A stretch of DNA of 64,000 nt. Origin: Rhynchopus euleeides. Its lineage: Eukaryota > Euglenozoa > Diplonemea > Diplonemida > Diplonemidae. The notes below the pieces were generated by a model. That model ran no database searches. It was not told where the DNA came from and saw only the letters and a list, made by a program, of their open reading frames with translations. A program made the translations under genes and the position numbers. Positions 50,975-60,990 of the stretch are shown in pieces. Within the stretch, counting starts at the first letter, position 1. Each line of letters opens with the position of its first letter. The DNA lies in contig OY723240.1 in NCBI GenBank assembly GCA_963210315.1, positions 1 to 64,000 on the forward strand. The letters run 5' to 3'.

Positions 50975-53446
50975 ATGTCACAGGCCGACCTCCACGGGGT
51001 CTCCTCCGGTAACACCGGCCCCCAGGCCGGTGGCCAACAGGCCGCCCCCCTGCCCCCCCTCGTTTTCAACGAACCCCGGGAATACACCCTCGGGCCCCTC
51101 CCCCCCCTGTACCGCGCGGCGCATGTCCGCGCCATCCTCCGCCACCTCCAGTGGGAGGCGCATGTCGAGGAGCCGAAGGACGGCGTAGCCGTCATCATCG
51201 CGGACAGCCCCCCCCCCTCTGGCACCCCCCCCACATGGTCGGTGCAGGTGAACGGCAAGGCCGTGGCTCTCACGGACACGGCGTTGCTGGAGGAGGAGAA
51301 GCGGCGGCAGGCGGAGGAGCGGAAGAAGGGAGAGGAGCTGGACCGCCTCAAGAGGCGGTACGATGGCCTCCAGGCCAGAGTGCGGGAAGAGCGCGAGGCG
51401 GCGGCGAAGGCGGGCCGGGCCGCCAAGTCCAGGACGCACCTGGGGAAGACCGGACGCGGGGGTGGCGCCGCGGCGGCCGCGCAGCAGCACGCGCAGCAGG
51501 CCCGCCAGCGTGTGGAGCGGCTCCAGAAGGACCTGGAGCGTCTGGGCCGCCGCCTCGTGGCCCTCGGCCACGACCCCGCCGCAACCACCGCCGCCGCCAC
51601 CGCAGCCGACCCTGGCGCCGGCGCCACGCAGGACGGCGTACCCGCGCTGCAGCAGGAGGTGCAGCGCCTGCACGATCTGCTCAAGGAGCAGCAGAGGCAG
51701 CAGGACCAGCAGCGACAGCGCCTTGAGCAACAACTCGCTACACAACAAGGCCACCAGCAGGCGGCCACGCAAGGGGAGCGCGCCGAAGTGCGGCGACTTC
51801 AACAGGAGCTTGGGGAGCAGAAGGCAGCCGCGCAGGGGGAGCGCGCCGAGGTACGGCGACTCCAGCAGCAGCTCGGGGAGCAGCAGGCCCGGCAGGATGA
51901 GCTCCTGCAGCGCCTGGCAGCCCAGCAGCGCCAGCTGGACGACCTCCAGGAGCGTCCCGCCGCGACTCCCCCCCAGCCTGGCACACCGAAGGCTGTGCGC
52001 GAGCTGAAGGCGCAGCTGGAGGGGCAGGGCGTGGAGCACGCCCGAGTGCACGGGGAGCTGCGCGGCCTGCTTGTTGGCCTGCGCAAGGACGCGGAGAGCG
52101 GCCTCGGGGAAGAGCGCCGCAGGGGTGAGGCCCTCGGCGGGAGGGCGGCGACGCTGGAGGCGAGCCTTCGGGCAGTGCGGGAGCAGCTGCAGCAGCACAC
52201 CACCCGCCACGACCAGAGCGAGGAGCACCGCCACGCCCTGCTCGCGGAGGTGCAGGGGGCCCGGGAAGCGATGCTGGGGCTGCAGGGGAGCGTGGGGGAG
52301 GCGCAGCAGGCACTGCCCCAGCTCCAGGCGAAGTCCCTGCAGACGGGCATGAGCGGCCTCCGCAAGGAGTTCAAGTCCTTCAAGGACGAACAGAAGCGGG
52401 TGAGCAGCGCGGGACAGGCGGAGGTCGCCCGCATCACGGCCGCGCTAGGTGAGCAGCAACAGCAAGGGGTGGAGCTGCTGTCGCGGTTGGCCGCCGTCGC
52501 CGAGGAGGGGCGCCTCAGCCAAGCCCAGGCGGACGCGCGCCTGACAGCCGCCCTCGCCGACGTGCAGGCGACAGCGCAGGCGACTGCGGACGGCCTGCGG
52601 GCTGCGAGCGAGCAGCAGCTGGGCGAGCTCCGGGAGGAGCTGGGCAGGCAGCGCGTGGGCAATGACGCCCAGCAGGCAATGGTGGCAGACGGGCGGCGGC
52701 AGCTGGAGGGGATGCGCGCCGAGCTCGCTGAATCACAGCGGGCAGTCGCGGAGGAGACGAGGGCGCACCTCGCCGAGCTCCACCACCACTACCATGCCCA
52801 GCCCGCCCGGGGGAGGCCAGGTGAGCAGCGCAGGAGCCGGTGCCGCTCCCCGCGGCGGGCCCGCAACCGCGAGGGCAGGGACAACTCCAGGGAACGGGAG
52901 AGGGCCTCGGCGACCCTGCAAGAGGTCATCCGCGAGGATGTGCAGGTGAGGGAGGCGCTGCGCCATGCTACGGCAACGGCAGCAACAACAACAGCAACAA
53001 CGGCGCCACCCCCCCCAGTGGCGGCAACAGCGGAGCCGGCCCAGACCAAAACGGCAATCGCGCCACCACCGGCAGGGGCTGACCAACCTGCCCCCACAGC
53101 CAACGCTGACCTCGAACCCCCCGCGTCTGATAGCAACAACAACACCACCACCGCCACCTCCGCAGCGCCCGCAGCCGCCCCTGCGCCCGGGGATACACCC
53201 GTGCCCGCACCGCAGCAGCAGCAGCCTGACCCTGGATGCGGAGGCGAAGGGCAGCCCCCGGCGTCCGAGCAGCTACCCCCCCCTCAGCAACCCGCGCCCG
53301 GGAACAAAGGGGCCGAGGCCGGACAAGGGGACGCGGCAGCTGATCAGGACGTCACCGACACACCCCGAGTGGCGGGAAAGGGCGCGGGCAAGAACGGCAA
53401 GGCACCCCTACTGTGGAGGGGGGCTAAGCGCTACACCCCCTACTAG
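50975..53446 (+). CDS. LINE ORF1, coiled-coil RNA-binding-type protein, 823 residues
   Basis: A short N-terminal globular part (FNEPREYTLGPLPPLYRAAH) precedes a very long Gln/Glu/Arg/Leu-rich coiled coil, about residues 100-620, with two tandem GERAEVRRLQQ repeats near 270 and 292. An Arg/Ser segment (RRSRCRSPRRARNREGRD) follows, then a Pro/Ala/Thr-rich disordered tail. LINE ORF1 proteins trimerise through such coils and coat element RNA; no RRM or CCHC is visible, so RNA binding probably rests on the basic stretch. It ends at TAG in the same frame as ORF2. The ATG is the first after the CA tract. Confidence 0.85.
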   Translation: MSQADLHGVSSGNTGPQAGGQQAAPLPPLVFNEPREYTLGPLPPLYRAAHVRAILRHLQWEAHVEEPKDGVAVIIADSPPPSGTPPTWSVQVNGKAVALTDTALLEEEKRRQAEERKKGEELDRLKRRYDGLQARVREEREAAAKAGRAAKSRTHLGKTGRGGGAAAAAQQHAQQARQRVERLQKDLERLGRRLVALGHDPAATTAAATAADPGAGATQDGVPALQQEVQRLHDLLKEQQRQQDQQRQRLEQQLATQQGHQQAATQGERAEVRRLQQELGEQKAAAQGERAEVRRLQQQLGEQQARQDELLQRLAAQQRQLDDLQERPAATPPQPGTPKAVRELKAQLEGQGVEHARVHGELRGLLVGLRKDAESGLGEERRRGEALGGRAATLEASLRAVREQLQQHTTRHDQSEEHRHALLAEVQGAREAMLGLQGSVGEAQQALPQLQAKSLQTGMSGLRKEFKSFKDEQKRVSSAGQAEVARITAALGEQQQQGVELLSRLAAVAEEGRLSQAQADARLTAALADVQATAQATADGLRAASEQQLGELREELGRQRVGNDAQQAMVADGRRQLEGMRAELAESQRAVAEETRAHLAELHHHYHAQPARGRPGEQRRSRCRSPRRARNREGRDNSRERERASATLQEVIREDVQVREALRHATATAATTTATTAPPPPVAATAEPAQTKTAIAPPPAGADQPAPTANADLEPPASDSNNNTTTATSAAPAAAPAPGDTPVPAPQQQQPDPGCGGEGQPPASEQLPPPQQPAPGNKGAEAGQGDAAADQDVTDTPRVAGKGAGKNGKAPLLWRGAKRYTPY

Positions 53447-53490
53447 GGGGTGAGGCGCCCCCTCAAGGGGGGACCCGGCCTACACCCTAA
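53444..53490 (+). promoter_or_regulatory. Single in-frame UAG between ORF1 and ORF2, possible readthrough site
   Basis: ORF1 ends TAC TAG and the same frame then runs on for 2,019 codons. The next ATG in it is 315 bp downstream (53765). Bases after UAG are GGGGGUGAGGCGCCCC, able to fold with CCCCCUCAAGGGGGG just beyond. A purine-rich spacer followed by structure recalls gag-pol readthrough sites. Re-initiation at 53765 is the alternative. Confidence 0.5.
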
Positions 53491-56400
53491 GGCTTCCGGT
53501 TCCCCCGGCGGGGGCGCCGACCAGGGGATAGGGGGAGCGCCCGTGGCGCAGCACCCTCTCGCCGCCGGCGAACCCTCCCCACAACCCCCCCATAGAGAAC
53601 CAAAACCCGCAGGGACAGGAGTAACCTCTGCGGGGCCTTTAGATAGAGCGAGAGTGCATAGAAGCCACGCCCCTGGGGCAGGAGAACCCCGGGGGCTCCG
53701 GGGAGGAGGGGGACAGGAGTACTCCCCCTCCTCAGTAGAGCAGGACGACCGATGGCTGGCAGAGATGGCGCAACGACTGCTGGCAGTGCGTGAGGCGGTG
53801 GCAAAAGACGGCAACTGCCAATACACCGGCCTCGCGGTGCAATGTGCGGGATGGACGGCGGCCTCTCTCAGAGCAGCTGTAGTCGAAGCCCTGGGACAGG
53901 ACGCCGAGAGGCGAGCAACCTACGCGCCCGATATAGATGACCCCCGGGCACCCCCGTCCTACGACGACTACATCGCGGCGCAGGCACAGAGCGGGGTCTA
54001 CGGGGACGGGGCTACACTCAGGGTAGCGGCTGAGGTGTTGGGGGCCCAGGTGTGGGTCCTCGGCACTACGGATAGGCTGCACCTGGGGCGCGTCGGGTCA
54101 GGCGACAAAGTGATATGCCTCACGTGGAGGCCCTTCCACTACGACGTGCTGCGCATCCCCCTCACGCTAGCCAGGGAGTTAGCAGCCTCCACGACAAACA
54201 GATGGAAACTCCCCACCGCGACTCCCACTCCTCCTCCTGTAGCTCCAACCGCAACCGCCGCTACCACAATCTCCCCGATACGCGGCCCTGCTCCCAGGCC
54301 GCCGTCGCGACGCCCCGCGCCGCGGCCAGCGTCTCCTGGGGTACTCAGGGTGGCGTCAGCCAACGTCACGTCGCTGTCAACCCACTTGTGTGATGTGGCG
54401 GACCTGAAGGCAGACGTTGTGGCCCTGCAAGAAACGCGTGTCCCGGACCCCAGCAAGGGCACGCTCAGCAGCTACTTCGCGGCCCACGGCTGGTCCATGC
54501 ACTGGGGTAAGGGCATGCCCAAAGTCAAGGGGGCCAATGGCTACGAGCAGACCCGACCCGGAGGAGTGGCAGTCATGGCAAAAGAGGGCCTGGTAGCGCA
54601 AGTGGTGCAACCGAAGACCAAGCTGGAAAAGAAGCTGCATGACAGTACCCGCCTGGTACACGTGGTGCTCGCAACCAGTAACGGCAAGACAGCGCTCCAC
54701 ATCCTGTGCGTTTATGGTCACTCTGGGATGGAGGTGCGAGTGCAGCGGGAGACCCTCCTGCAGGAGGCGCTGGACCTCGCAGCCGGCCTGGGGCAGGTGC
54801 CCGTGTTGCTGCTGGGGGACCTCAACACCAACCCGGAGACCAGTGCCGTCCTATCCCAGGCGTGCCGGGTGGGTGGTTGGACCGATGCGGCGGTCTCATA
54901 CGCAGAGCTGAAACAGCAGGAAGTTCGGAACACCTGCTGGGCATCGAAGGAAGGCACCAGACTGGACATCTGCCTGCTGAACCCCTGCGCGGCGCCGGCC
55001 TTGCGCTCCGTCGAGGTGGCAGAAAAGGGCGAATACGGCATCCCCACGCACTGCCCGCTCTTCGTCGACCTCGACCTCGCCGCCTTCCGCCGACCGAAGC
55101 AAATCTGCATCCTCCCCGCCCCCTTTCCTAAGTGCAAGCCCACGCTCGGGGGCGCTGCCGCCAGAGAGGTGCTGCTGGATGTGCTAACCGCAGAGAAAAC
55201 GAAAAAGGGTGCAACAGGAGCGCAACTCCTCCGCCGGGCCTCAGCCTGCAGCGAGAACTTCCTGAAGCGTGTCCACGTGGGCCAACTCGGAAGGCAGGAA
55301 GCGGCGTACACGGGCAGGGCGGAGGGCTACCACATGCAGCAGTCGAGGGTGGCCACCAAACACCGCCCCGCCTCCGCCCGAGGAGCGGGCGACAAGAACA
55401 CCCGGGCGAAGGACAAGCTGTTGGGGAACCTCCGGACCCTCATCCTGGAGGGCCGCCACCGACTGCTGGAGTCTGCGCCATACCCCCCCACACCCAACGA
55501 AGAGCACGCCTGGGACGCTGCGAAGAAGCGGCTGAAGGGAGGGGGCCTTCCCCCGGGGCTGGAGGCGGCGCTGGCGGGCACCACCTCACAACTGCCGGAC
55601 CTCGAGACGATGGAGATGGCCCTTGTCGCCCTGGAGGGATCTCAGCGAGGCATGTTCGACGCGCTCCGCGACGAAAGACTCCGCACGTGGAAGGCGAGGA
55701 TGCAGAAGGCCTGGACGCAGGAGGCGGGGATAGTGTTCTCGTACCTCGCAGACCGCTTCTGCGCCCCTACCACCTTCATGCGCCGCGAGGATGGCTCCTT
55801 CACGGCCTGCCCCAAGGAGGCGGATGAACTGCTGAGGAGCGATACTGCGTGGGGGGGCTACTTCCGGAAGTATGCGACGACGCCTGAGCCTCGCTGGGAC
55901 ACCTTCCGACAGAGGTACAGCGACTTCCTCCCTGACCCGGCCGAGATGGAGTGTAAGACCATTACGGCAGAAGACGTTGGGACAGCGCTGGCTAAAATGT
56001 CTACATCCACCTCGCCGGGCCTACACGGCTGGAGGGTGCACGAGCTGCGGCAACTCCCAGGGGACCTCCTCAAGTTGTTCGCGGAGGTGTTCAATGAGGT
56101 CGAGAGATCGGGCGAATGGCCGGAGCAGCTGATGCACGCCATGATTTGCCTCATTCCCAAGCCCGGCAGCTCAGGTGAGCCGCTGTCGCAGCGCCCCATC
56201 AGCATCACTCCCGTGCTGTACAGGGTGTGGGCAGCAATCCGAGTGAAGCCTGCGCTGAAGTGGCTGGAGAGCATTGCGCCTGAGGACTTGCACGGATGCA
56301 GACCTGGCCACGGCGCGGAGGACCTCATCTGGCACCTGGCAGCACGGATCGAAGAGGCCCACCTCACAGGACAGCCACTGTACGGTGTCGCCCTAGACTT

Positions 56401-59400
56401 TAAGAAATGCTTCGACACGGTGCCGATTGACCTGACCTTCTGTCTAGCTGCGGAGCTCGGCTTCGACGGCCGAGTCCTGCGCACCCTGCGGGCAGCGTAC
56501 GGGTCAATGCAGCGGCACTTCCGGGTAAGCGGCACTATCGGAGAGGGCTTCCTGCCAACCAACGGCATCATGCAGGGCTGCCCCATTAGCGTCGTGCTGA
56601 TCAACGTGCTGGTGGGTGTATGGATGCGCATGGCGGAGCACCGGCAGGGCACGAGGGCGTTGTCGTTTGTGGACGATGTGTACGCGGTGACCCCCAGCCC
56701 GGGGACCTTGCAAGCAGTGGTGGATGACTCTGCAGATTTCTCCCACGATACCGGGATGGTAATATGCGCAGAGGTCAAGTCACATGTCTTCTCGACGTCC
56801 CCCGAGCCGTTGACCCCGATAGTCTACCGGACACGGGACGGCACGGCTACCCCCCTTCGACAGCGCGATAGCTTCGACTGCCTCGGGGCCATGCTGCATG
56901 CGCGCCCGCTCGAGGGACCCGAGGTGCCCAAATCGGAGCGCGTCGCCCGCCGAAAAGAGGGCGCAGAGCAGAACCTGCGCAGGACCTCGGCACTGCCCCT
57001 ACCGGTGCAGTGGAAGGGGCAGGCAGCAGCGATGACAGCGGGGTCCAGGCTCTACTACGACGCCCTGGTCACCCGCTGGGAGGACGCCGACATCAGGCGA
57101 TGGAGGGGGCTCTTCGTCGCCGCGCTGTGGTCCGGACCCCCCCGCAGGGCGCGGGAGGCTGTGCTGGATGTCCTCCACCATGCACATCGGGTGGACCCCG
57201 CCGTCGCCCCCCGCTACCGGCAGATCACCACCTGGGCCATGCAGGTCAAGAAGTGGGGCCGCTGCAGGGTTCTGTCTGAGACGGCTTGGGATAGCAGAGT
57301 GAGGCTTACAGGGACAGGCCCCTTTGCGCTTTTCCGAGCGGCCCTTCGGTGGATAGGATGGAGCTGGAGCACGGCGACCACCCTATCTTACACTGATGAA
57401 GCGGGACGGAGCATAGTCTTCGACCCCACCGCAGCAACAACGAGCGGATGGGGGATCTTCGCTCATGACCTCCGCCAGGCCCTACGTACACAGGTGGCCA
57501 AGGCGCTGGCTGGTCGTCGTGACGACTTTGCGGGCGCTCAGCACGGCATCGACGGGCAAGCCACACGCTGCGTCCTGGAGGGAGAGGGCGCCGCGGTCAC
57601 GGGATACCAACGGGGCCTCCTTCGTTCCGTCATTGCAGGGGCGGTGCCTGTCCGAGGGCGCACGGGGCAGGGCGGGATCTGCCGATACTGCAACGCAGGC
57701 ACCCCCGAGACGGTGATGCACCTATGGTGGGAGTGCTCCGCGTGGGACCCAATCCGACAAAACCACCCCATTACGGCTGTGGACCGGTCAACCTGGCCAC
57801 CTTGCTTGGCGTTATGCGGGGTGGCGCCCGCCTTTAGACACGGCATCCCGGAGGACAGGCAGCCCCTGCCACTATCCTTCGCACGCAGGGTGGATATAGT
57901 GGCGCAGCTGCACCGCTACTTCATTGCAATCCTCTCGGCGCGGCAGGAGAAAGATGGACTGCTCGACCGCTCCGCGCGCCACCACCGCACCCTTCACTAT
58001 CCATGGGGGTGGTGCACGCCCAACCCCGAACGGGCCTGCATCCCTGTGCGGGCGCCGTCCACTGTCAAACAGACGTGGGGCAAGCGCCCCCCGGAGCTGT
58101 GGGTGGCCCTCTGCGACTGGCTGCGGGGCCTGAAATGGGGGCCGCAGGGAGGGGAGCACACCGTGACCCTCATGGAGTTGGCTGTCGACTTTGAGCTGTC
58201 GACCGGCCTCACCCTCCCAGAAGTCGAAACGCGCCGCATCCGCCCCCACACACCTGACCCCCCTGAGAGGGGGCCGCGGGAGGCCCGCCCACGCATCCCC
58301 GAGGACACAGCCCCGGGGCTCACCCTCTACTTCGACGGCGGAGCAAGGGACAACGGCACCCCCTTCGCCCTGGCGGGTGCAGGTGCGGTGCTCTACCGAG
58401 ACGGCCTCAAGGTGTCGGAAGAGATCCTCCCTCTGCTGAACGTACGCAGCAACAACATCGCTGAGTACGAAGGGGTTCGAGCGGGCCTACGGCTGCTCAG
58501 AAGGGGCGACCCGCCCCCTGAGGGGAACGTTACGGTGCGGGGTGACTCGCAGGTGGTGCTGCGACACCTAAAAGGGGAAGCGGTTTGCCGCGATAAATCC
58601 CTCCGCCCCCTCTTCCTCAGCACGGCACGGCTGGCTGCCGACCTCGGGCCCCGGATCACCCTTACGTATGAGCACGTGAAAAGGGAGCTCAACGTCGATG
58701 CGGACGCCCTCAGCAACGCCGCCATGGACGAGGCTGAGAGGCAGGGGGAGACCTCGCAGGAGCAGCTGCGGCAGGACTTCGCAGCCTTCCAGAAGAGCAT
58801 CCTGGGCAAGGCTCACTCGTTGAGGCAGCTCTGCGAGGTGGTGCGCAAGACTTCCAAGCAACCATGGCACTGTGGCCACACTGCGAGCTCCACTGTCCTC
58901 ACCGCGATCGGGGGAACCGTGGCAGGGGGCCTGTCCAGGAGAGCCCAGCTCAGCCCAGCCACCGAGTCGGTGATGCGCAGCCTCCAAGCGCACACGGCAG
59001 GCCCGGGCTTGAACCAGCGGGACACAGCCTTCCACTCCCGCGGCATGGCGTGGGCCGCAACCTTCGCACCGCAGCCCCACTACCCAGAGGGGTGGCAGCA
59101 AGCGGCCCAGCAATGGACTGCCAGCAGCCGGCAAGCCAACGCCCGGACAGGACGGTCATGGGAACGACGGGGCGCTGCTCCCCGGACTGCCCCCCCTGGA
59201 GCCAGACGGAACGCGAAGATGCTTACCTGCGCTCTGCACTGGAAACCCCGCTGCGTGGACTGCCGGCGCCGGCGCCTCTCGGAAGAGGACTGCTGCCGGG
59301 ACCACCACGGGAAGAACGACGGCTTGCAAGTCACCATGGAATTTTGCAAGACGCATCGCATGGGCCGGTGCGGGGACTGCCACAGCAGTGCGAAATCACT

Positions 59401-59509
59401 CACACACTGTTGCGGCACGCACCACGCTGGCTATGCCTCACGCCCTCCTCGGAGTGGCACTGAGTTGGCCCCACACTCTAACCCGAGTGGGGCATCCGCT
59501 GTGACGTAG
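53450..59509 (+). CDS. LINE ORF2: OTU, AP endonuclease, reverse transcriptase, RNase H
   Basis: 2,019 codons; no ATG until 53765 (codon 106), so it is expressed either by UAG readthrough or from that ATG. OTU protease, about residues 115-240: KDGNCQYTGLAVQ (Asp, Cys) and PFHYDVL (His). AP endonuclease, about 300-545: SANVTSL, LQETRV, LLLGDLNTNPE, THCPLFVDL. RT, about 830-1110: SPGLHGWRVHEL, IPKPGSSGEPLSQRPIS, LDFKKCFDTVP, MQGCPISVVL and catalytic SFVDDVYAV. CCHC finger near 1410 (CRYCNAGTPETVMHLWWEC). RNase H, about 1624-1765: YFDGGARDNG, NIAEYEGVRAGL, VRGDSQVVL, LNVDADALSNAA. The C-terminus has paired Cys/His clusters (CVDCRRRRLSEEDCC, CGDCHSSAKSLTHCC). All catalytic residues appear present, so this copy could be active. 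Confidence 0.92.
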   Translation: MRRPLKGGPGLHPKASGSPGGGADQGIGGAPVAQHPLAAGEPSPQPPHREPKPAGTGVTSAGPLDRARVHRSHAPGAGEPRGLRGGGGQEYSPSSVEQDDRWLAEMAQRLLAVREAVAKDGNCQYTGLAVQCAGWTAASLRAAVVEALGQDAERRATYAPDIDDPRAPPSYDDYIAAQAQSGVYGDGATLRVAAEVLGAQVWVLGTTDRLHLGRVGSGDKVICLTWRPFHYDVLRIPLTLARELAASTTNRWKLPTATPTPPPVAPTATAATTISPIRGPAPRPPSRRPAPRPASPGVLRVASANVTSLSTHLCDVADLKADVVALQETRVPDPSKGTLSSYFAAHGWSMHWGKGMPKVKGANGYEQTRPGGVAVMAKEGLVAQVVQPKTKLEKKLHDSTRLVHVVLATSNGKTALHILCVYGHSGMEVRVQRETLLQEALDLAAGLGQVPVLLLGDLNTNPETSAVLSQACRVGGWTDAAVSYAELKQQEVRNTCWASKEGTRLDICLLNPCAAPALRSVEVAEKGEYGIPTHCPLFVDLDLAAFRRPKQICILPAPFPKCKPTLGGAAAREVLLDVLTAEKTKKGATGAQLLRRASACSENFLKRVHVGQLGRQEAAYTGRAEGYHMQQSRVATKHRPASARGAGDKNTRAKDKLLGNLRTLILEGRHRLLESAPYPPTPNEEHAWDAAKKRLKGGGLPPGLEAALAGTTSQLPDLETMEMALVALEGSQRGMFDALRDERLRTWKARMQKAWTQEAGIVFSYLADRFCAPTTFMRREDGSFTACPKEADELLRSDTAWGGYFRKYATTPEPRWDTFRQRYSDFLPDPAEMECKTITAEDVGTALAKMSTSTSPGLHGWRVHELRQLPGDLLKLFAEVFNEVERSGEWPEQLMHAMICLIPKPGSSGEPLSQRPISITPVLYRVWAAIRVKPALKWLESIAPEDLHGCRPGHGAEDLIWHLAARIEEAHLTGQPLYGVALDFKKCFDTVPIDLTFCLAAELGFDGRVLRTLRAAYGSMQRHFRVSGTIGEGFLPTNGIMQGCPISVVLINVLVGVWMRMAEHRQGTRALSFVDDVYAVTPSPGTLQAVVDDSADFSHDTGMVICAEVKSHVFSTSPEPLTPIVYRTRDGTATPLRQRDSFDCLGAMLHARPLEGPEVPKSERVARRKEGAEQNLRRTSALPLPVQWKGQAAAMTAGSRLYYDALVTRWEDADIRRWRGLFVAALWSGPPRRAREAVLDVLHHAHRVDPAVAPRYRQITTWAMQVKKWGRCRVLSETAWDSRVRLTGTGPFALFRAALRWIGWSWSTATTLSYTDEAGRSIVFDPTAATTSGWGIFAHDLRQALRTQVAKALAGRRDDFAGAQHGIDGQATRCVLEGEGAAVTGYQRGLLRSVIAGAVPVRGRTGQGGICRYCNAGTPETVMHLWWECSAWDPIRQNHPITAVDRSTWPPCLALCGVAPAFRHGIPEDRQPLPLSFARRVDIVAQLHRYFIAILSARQEKDGLLDRSARHHRTLHYPWGWCTPNPERACIPVRAPSTVKQTWGKRPPELWVALCDWLRGLKWGPQGGEHTVTLMELAVDFELSTGLTLPEVETRRIRPHTPDPPERGPREARPRIPEDTAPGLTLYFDGGARDNGTPFALAGAGAVLYRDGLKVSEEILPLLNVRSNNIAEYEGVRAGLRLLRRGDPPPEGNVTVRGDSQVVLRHLKGEAVCRDKSLRPLFLSTARLAADLGPRITLTYEHVKRELNVDADALSNAAMDEAERQGETSQEQLRQDFAAFQKSILGKAHSLRQLCEVVRKTSKQPWHCGHTASSTVLTAIGGTVAGGLSRRAQLSPATESVMRSLQAHTAGPGLNQRDTAFHSRGMAWAATFAPQPHYPEGWQQAAQQWTASSRQANARTGRSWERRGAAPRTAPPGARRNAKMLTCALHWKPRCVDCRRRRLSEEDCCRDHHGKNDGLQVTMEFCKTHRMGRCGDCHSSAKSLTHCCGTHHAGYASRPPRSGTELAPHSNPSGASAVT

Positions 59510-59569
59510 GGGTGGGCGGGGAGTGGGCACAGATCCGCGCAGGGTTACCCACTTAAAACCACTATCACT

Positions 59570-59586
59570 ACACACACACACACACA
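59570..59586. repeat. (CA)n microsatellite at the LINE 3' edge
   Basis: Pairs with 50917-50948. It could be the second half of a split target, a target duplication, or an untemplated 3' tail. Confidence 0.85.
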
Positions 59587-60192
59587 GAATAACACACTGA
59601 AACCTGCTCGTGACACGGGTGGGCATCCTCCCTCCTATACACCGCAAGACACAAACACTCACAGGGGGCGGTGAACACGGGGGTGTGCTTATTGTGAGTG
59701 GGGTCGTGCACCGAGTGGACTCTGATGCGACCCGCTGCCCCAATCCACACCACACCCCGCATTGCAGCTTGGGCTAGCGTGCCTGGCACCTCGGAGCGCC
59801 CCCCTGTAGCCCGTGGGCTACAGCCTATGGCCTATCGGCTAGAGCACAACGTGAGAACCGGTACCCGCTGTCCTACCCCCATATGCTATGGCGACACAAC
59901 CCCCACTCTACGTGACACCACACACCCCTCCGCGTGGACCCATTTTGTTTTGGAACACACCGAGCACTCCCTCCCCCGCTGCTCTTGATGCGGTGACCCG
60001 CCACCCTTCCACGCGGAGACATTCCTCCAGTGCAGGTCGCAACGAGCGGAAATCAGATGCCACCTGCACTGGGCACACACAACACACAACACACACGTGA
60101 TTCCTTTTAGACTAGTGCGTATCAGCACACTGAGCACCTGCTCATGGTGTCATCAGCTGCTCTACACTGTCACACACACACACACACACACC
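59587..60192. other. Spacer with CA repeats, no gene
   Basis: CA tracts at about 60070-60095 and 60170-60191. No coding signal. Confidence 0.5.
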
Positions 60193-60552
60193 AAGCCCTC
60201 AAGACTCTTGAAGCGGCCTGACTATTTAGTGTCTTCGTCGCAGCAAGGGGGCGATATATACCACCCTTTTTATTGATTTCACGTGTCAGTGTTTGACTTT
60301 TTCGCAACTTCATTTCTTCCTTTTCTCCCTCTCCAACCCCACCCGTGACACCACCAGGGTTTAGCTAGCCCTGGTCCGATTATCCCCGGTTCTTCGCTGA
60401 AGAGACGCGGCCGGGGGGAGGGGTACGAAGAGTACGCGTCGAAACCGGTGTCACGTCGTGTTGGGGAATCCTTCGGGAGTGCGATACTGAAGGGGAGGTG
60501 CTACTGCCCGTGCAGGGCGACACCGCCTTAAAACTTTATAACCACACACAAA
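60193..60552 (+). repeat. 360-bp hairpin-rich segment, copy 1; candidate structured RNA
   Basis: Repeated almost exactly at 60991-61350. In order it can form CCAGGG/CCCTGG, CCCCGG with inner TTCTTC/GAAGAG, GTAC/GTAC, and a long-range CGGTGTC/GACACCG stem closing a region with CCTTCGG. A TATATA lies near its start (about 60255). No protein frame. It matches no RNA family I recognise; strand is chosen only from the TATA-like position. Confidence 0.5.
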
Positions 60553-60990
60553 CCCTCTATTCCCCCAGGCCTGATGAGCAATCCCCCCTGCCTCATGTTG
60601 TGACTTCCTTTCTACCTTGCACAAAACATCCCATTTGCCCCTTTACTTCCTTCGAAAGTGTTGTGACTACCCCCCTTCCCCACCCCTCGGGAGTGCCACT
60701 CCTCTGGTGGTTAAAAGTGACCCGCCGTTGTGCCTTCGGCATCTGTTGCGTGTGCCGTCGTATGCTTCCTATGCACTAGTTATAGCTATCCGGGGGCGGC
60801 CTGCTGTCGCACCAGTGGGCTGCCCCACCTCTGCACCCTCGGTTTTTAAGATGTTCACCACAGCGGAGAATGATCCCCTTCTCTGTGGCGATCGAGCCAA
60901 GCTGGACGAGGTTCGCCTTCGGGCGAAGGTCATGTGGGCGGACAAAAGGTGCCTGCTCCTGAGACTCATCAGCAACCTGTTTCTTCCTTC
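60553..60990. other. Spacer between the two 360-bp copies, no gene
   Basis: Unique sequence with a few short frames; GGTTCGCCTTCGGGCGAAGG at about 60910 is a local hairpin. Too little to call a gene. Confidence 0.45.

Larger units (their letters stand above)
50949..59569 (+). mobile_element. Full-length APE-type LINE with OTU and RNase H domains
   Basis: 8.6 kb, bounded by CA repeats on both sides, with a 26-bp 5' UTR, ORF1, one stop codon, ORF2 and a 60-bp 3' UTR. Both ORFs are intact, so the copy may be recent. ORF2 order is OTU, AP-type endonuclease, RT, CCHC finger, RNase H and a C-terminal Cys/His cluster. (CA)n-targeted LINEs are known in the R1 group (Waldo, Mutsu). Relationship to those, or to OTU-bearing Dualen elements, is open; no RLE motif is present here. 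Confidence 0.9.

Noticed and set aside
40476..53446. UAG reassigned to an amino acid genome-wide
   Set aside because: TAG also ends both surface-gene copies and LINE ORF2 with nothing conserved after it, and the two odd TAG contexts differ.
57670..58060. A second (RLE) endonuclease in the APE LINE, as in Dualen
   Set aside because: Only a CCHC finger is seen; no RPD...D motif follows.
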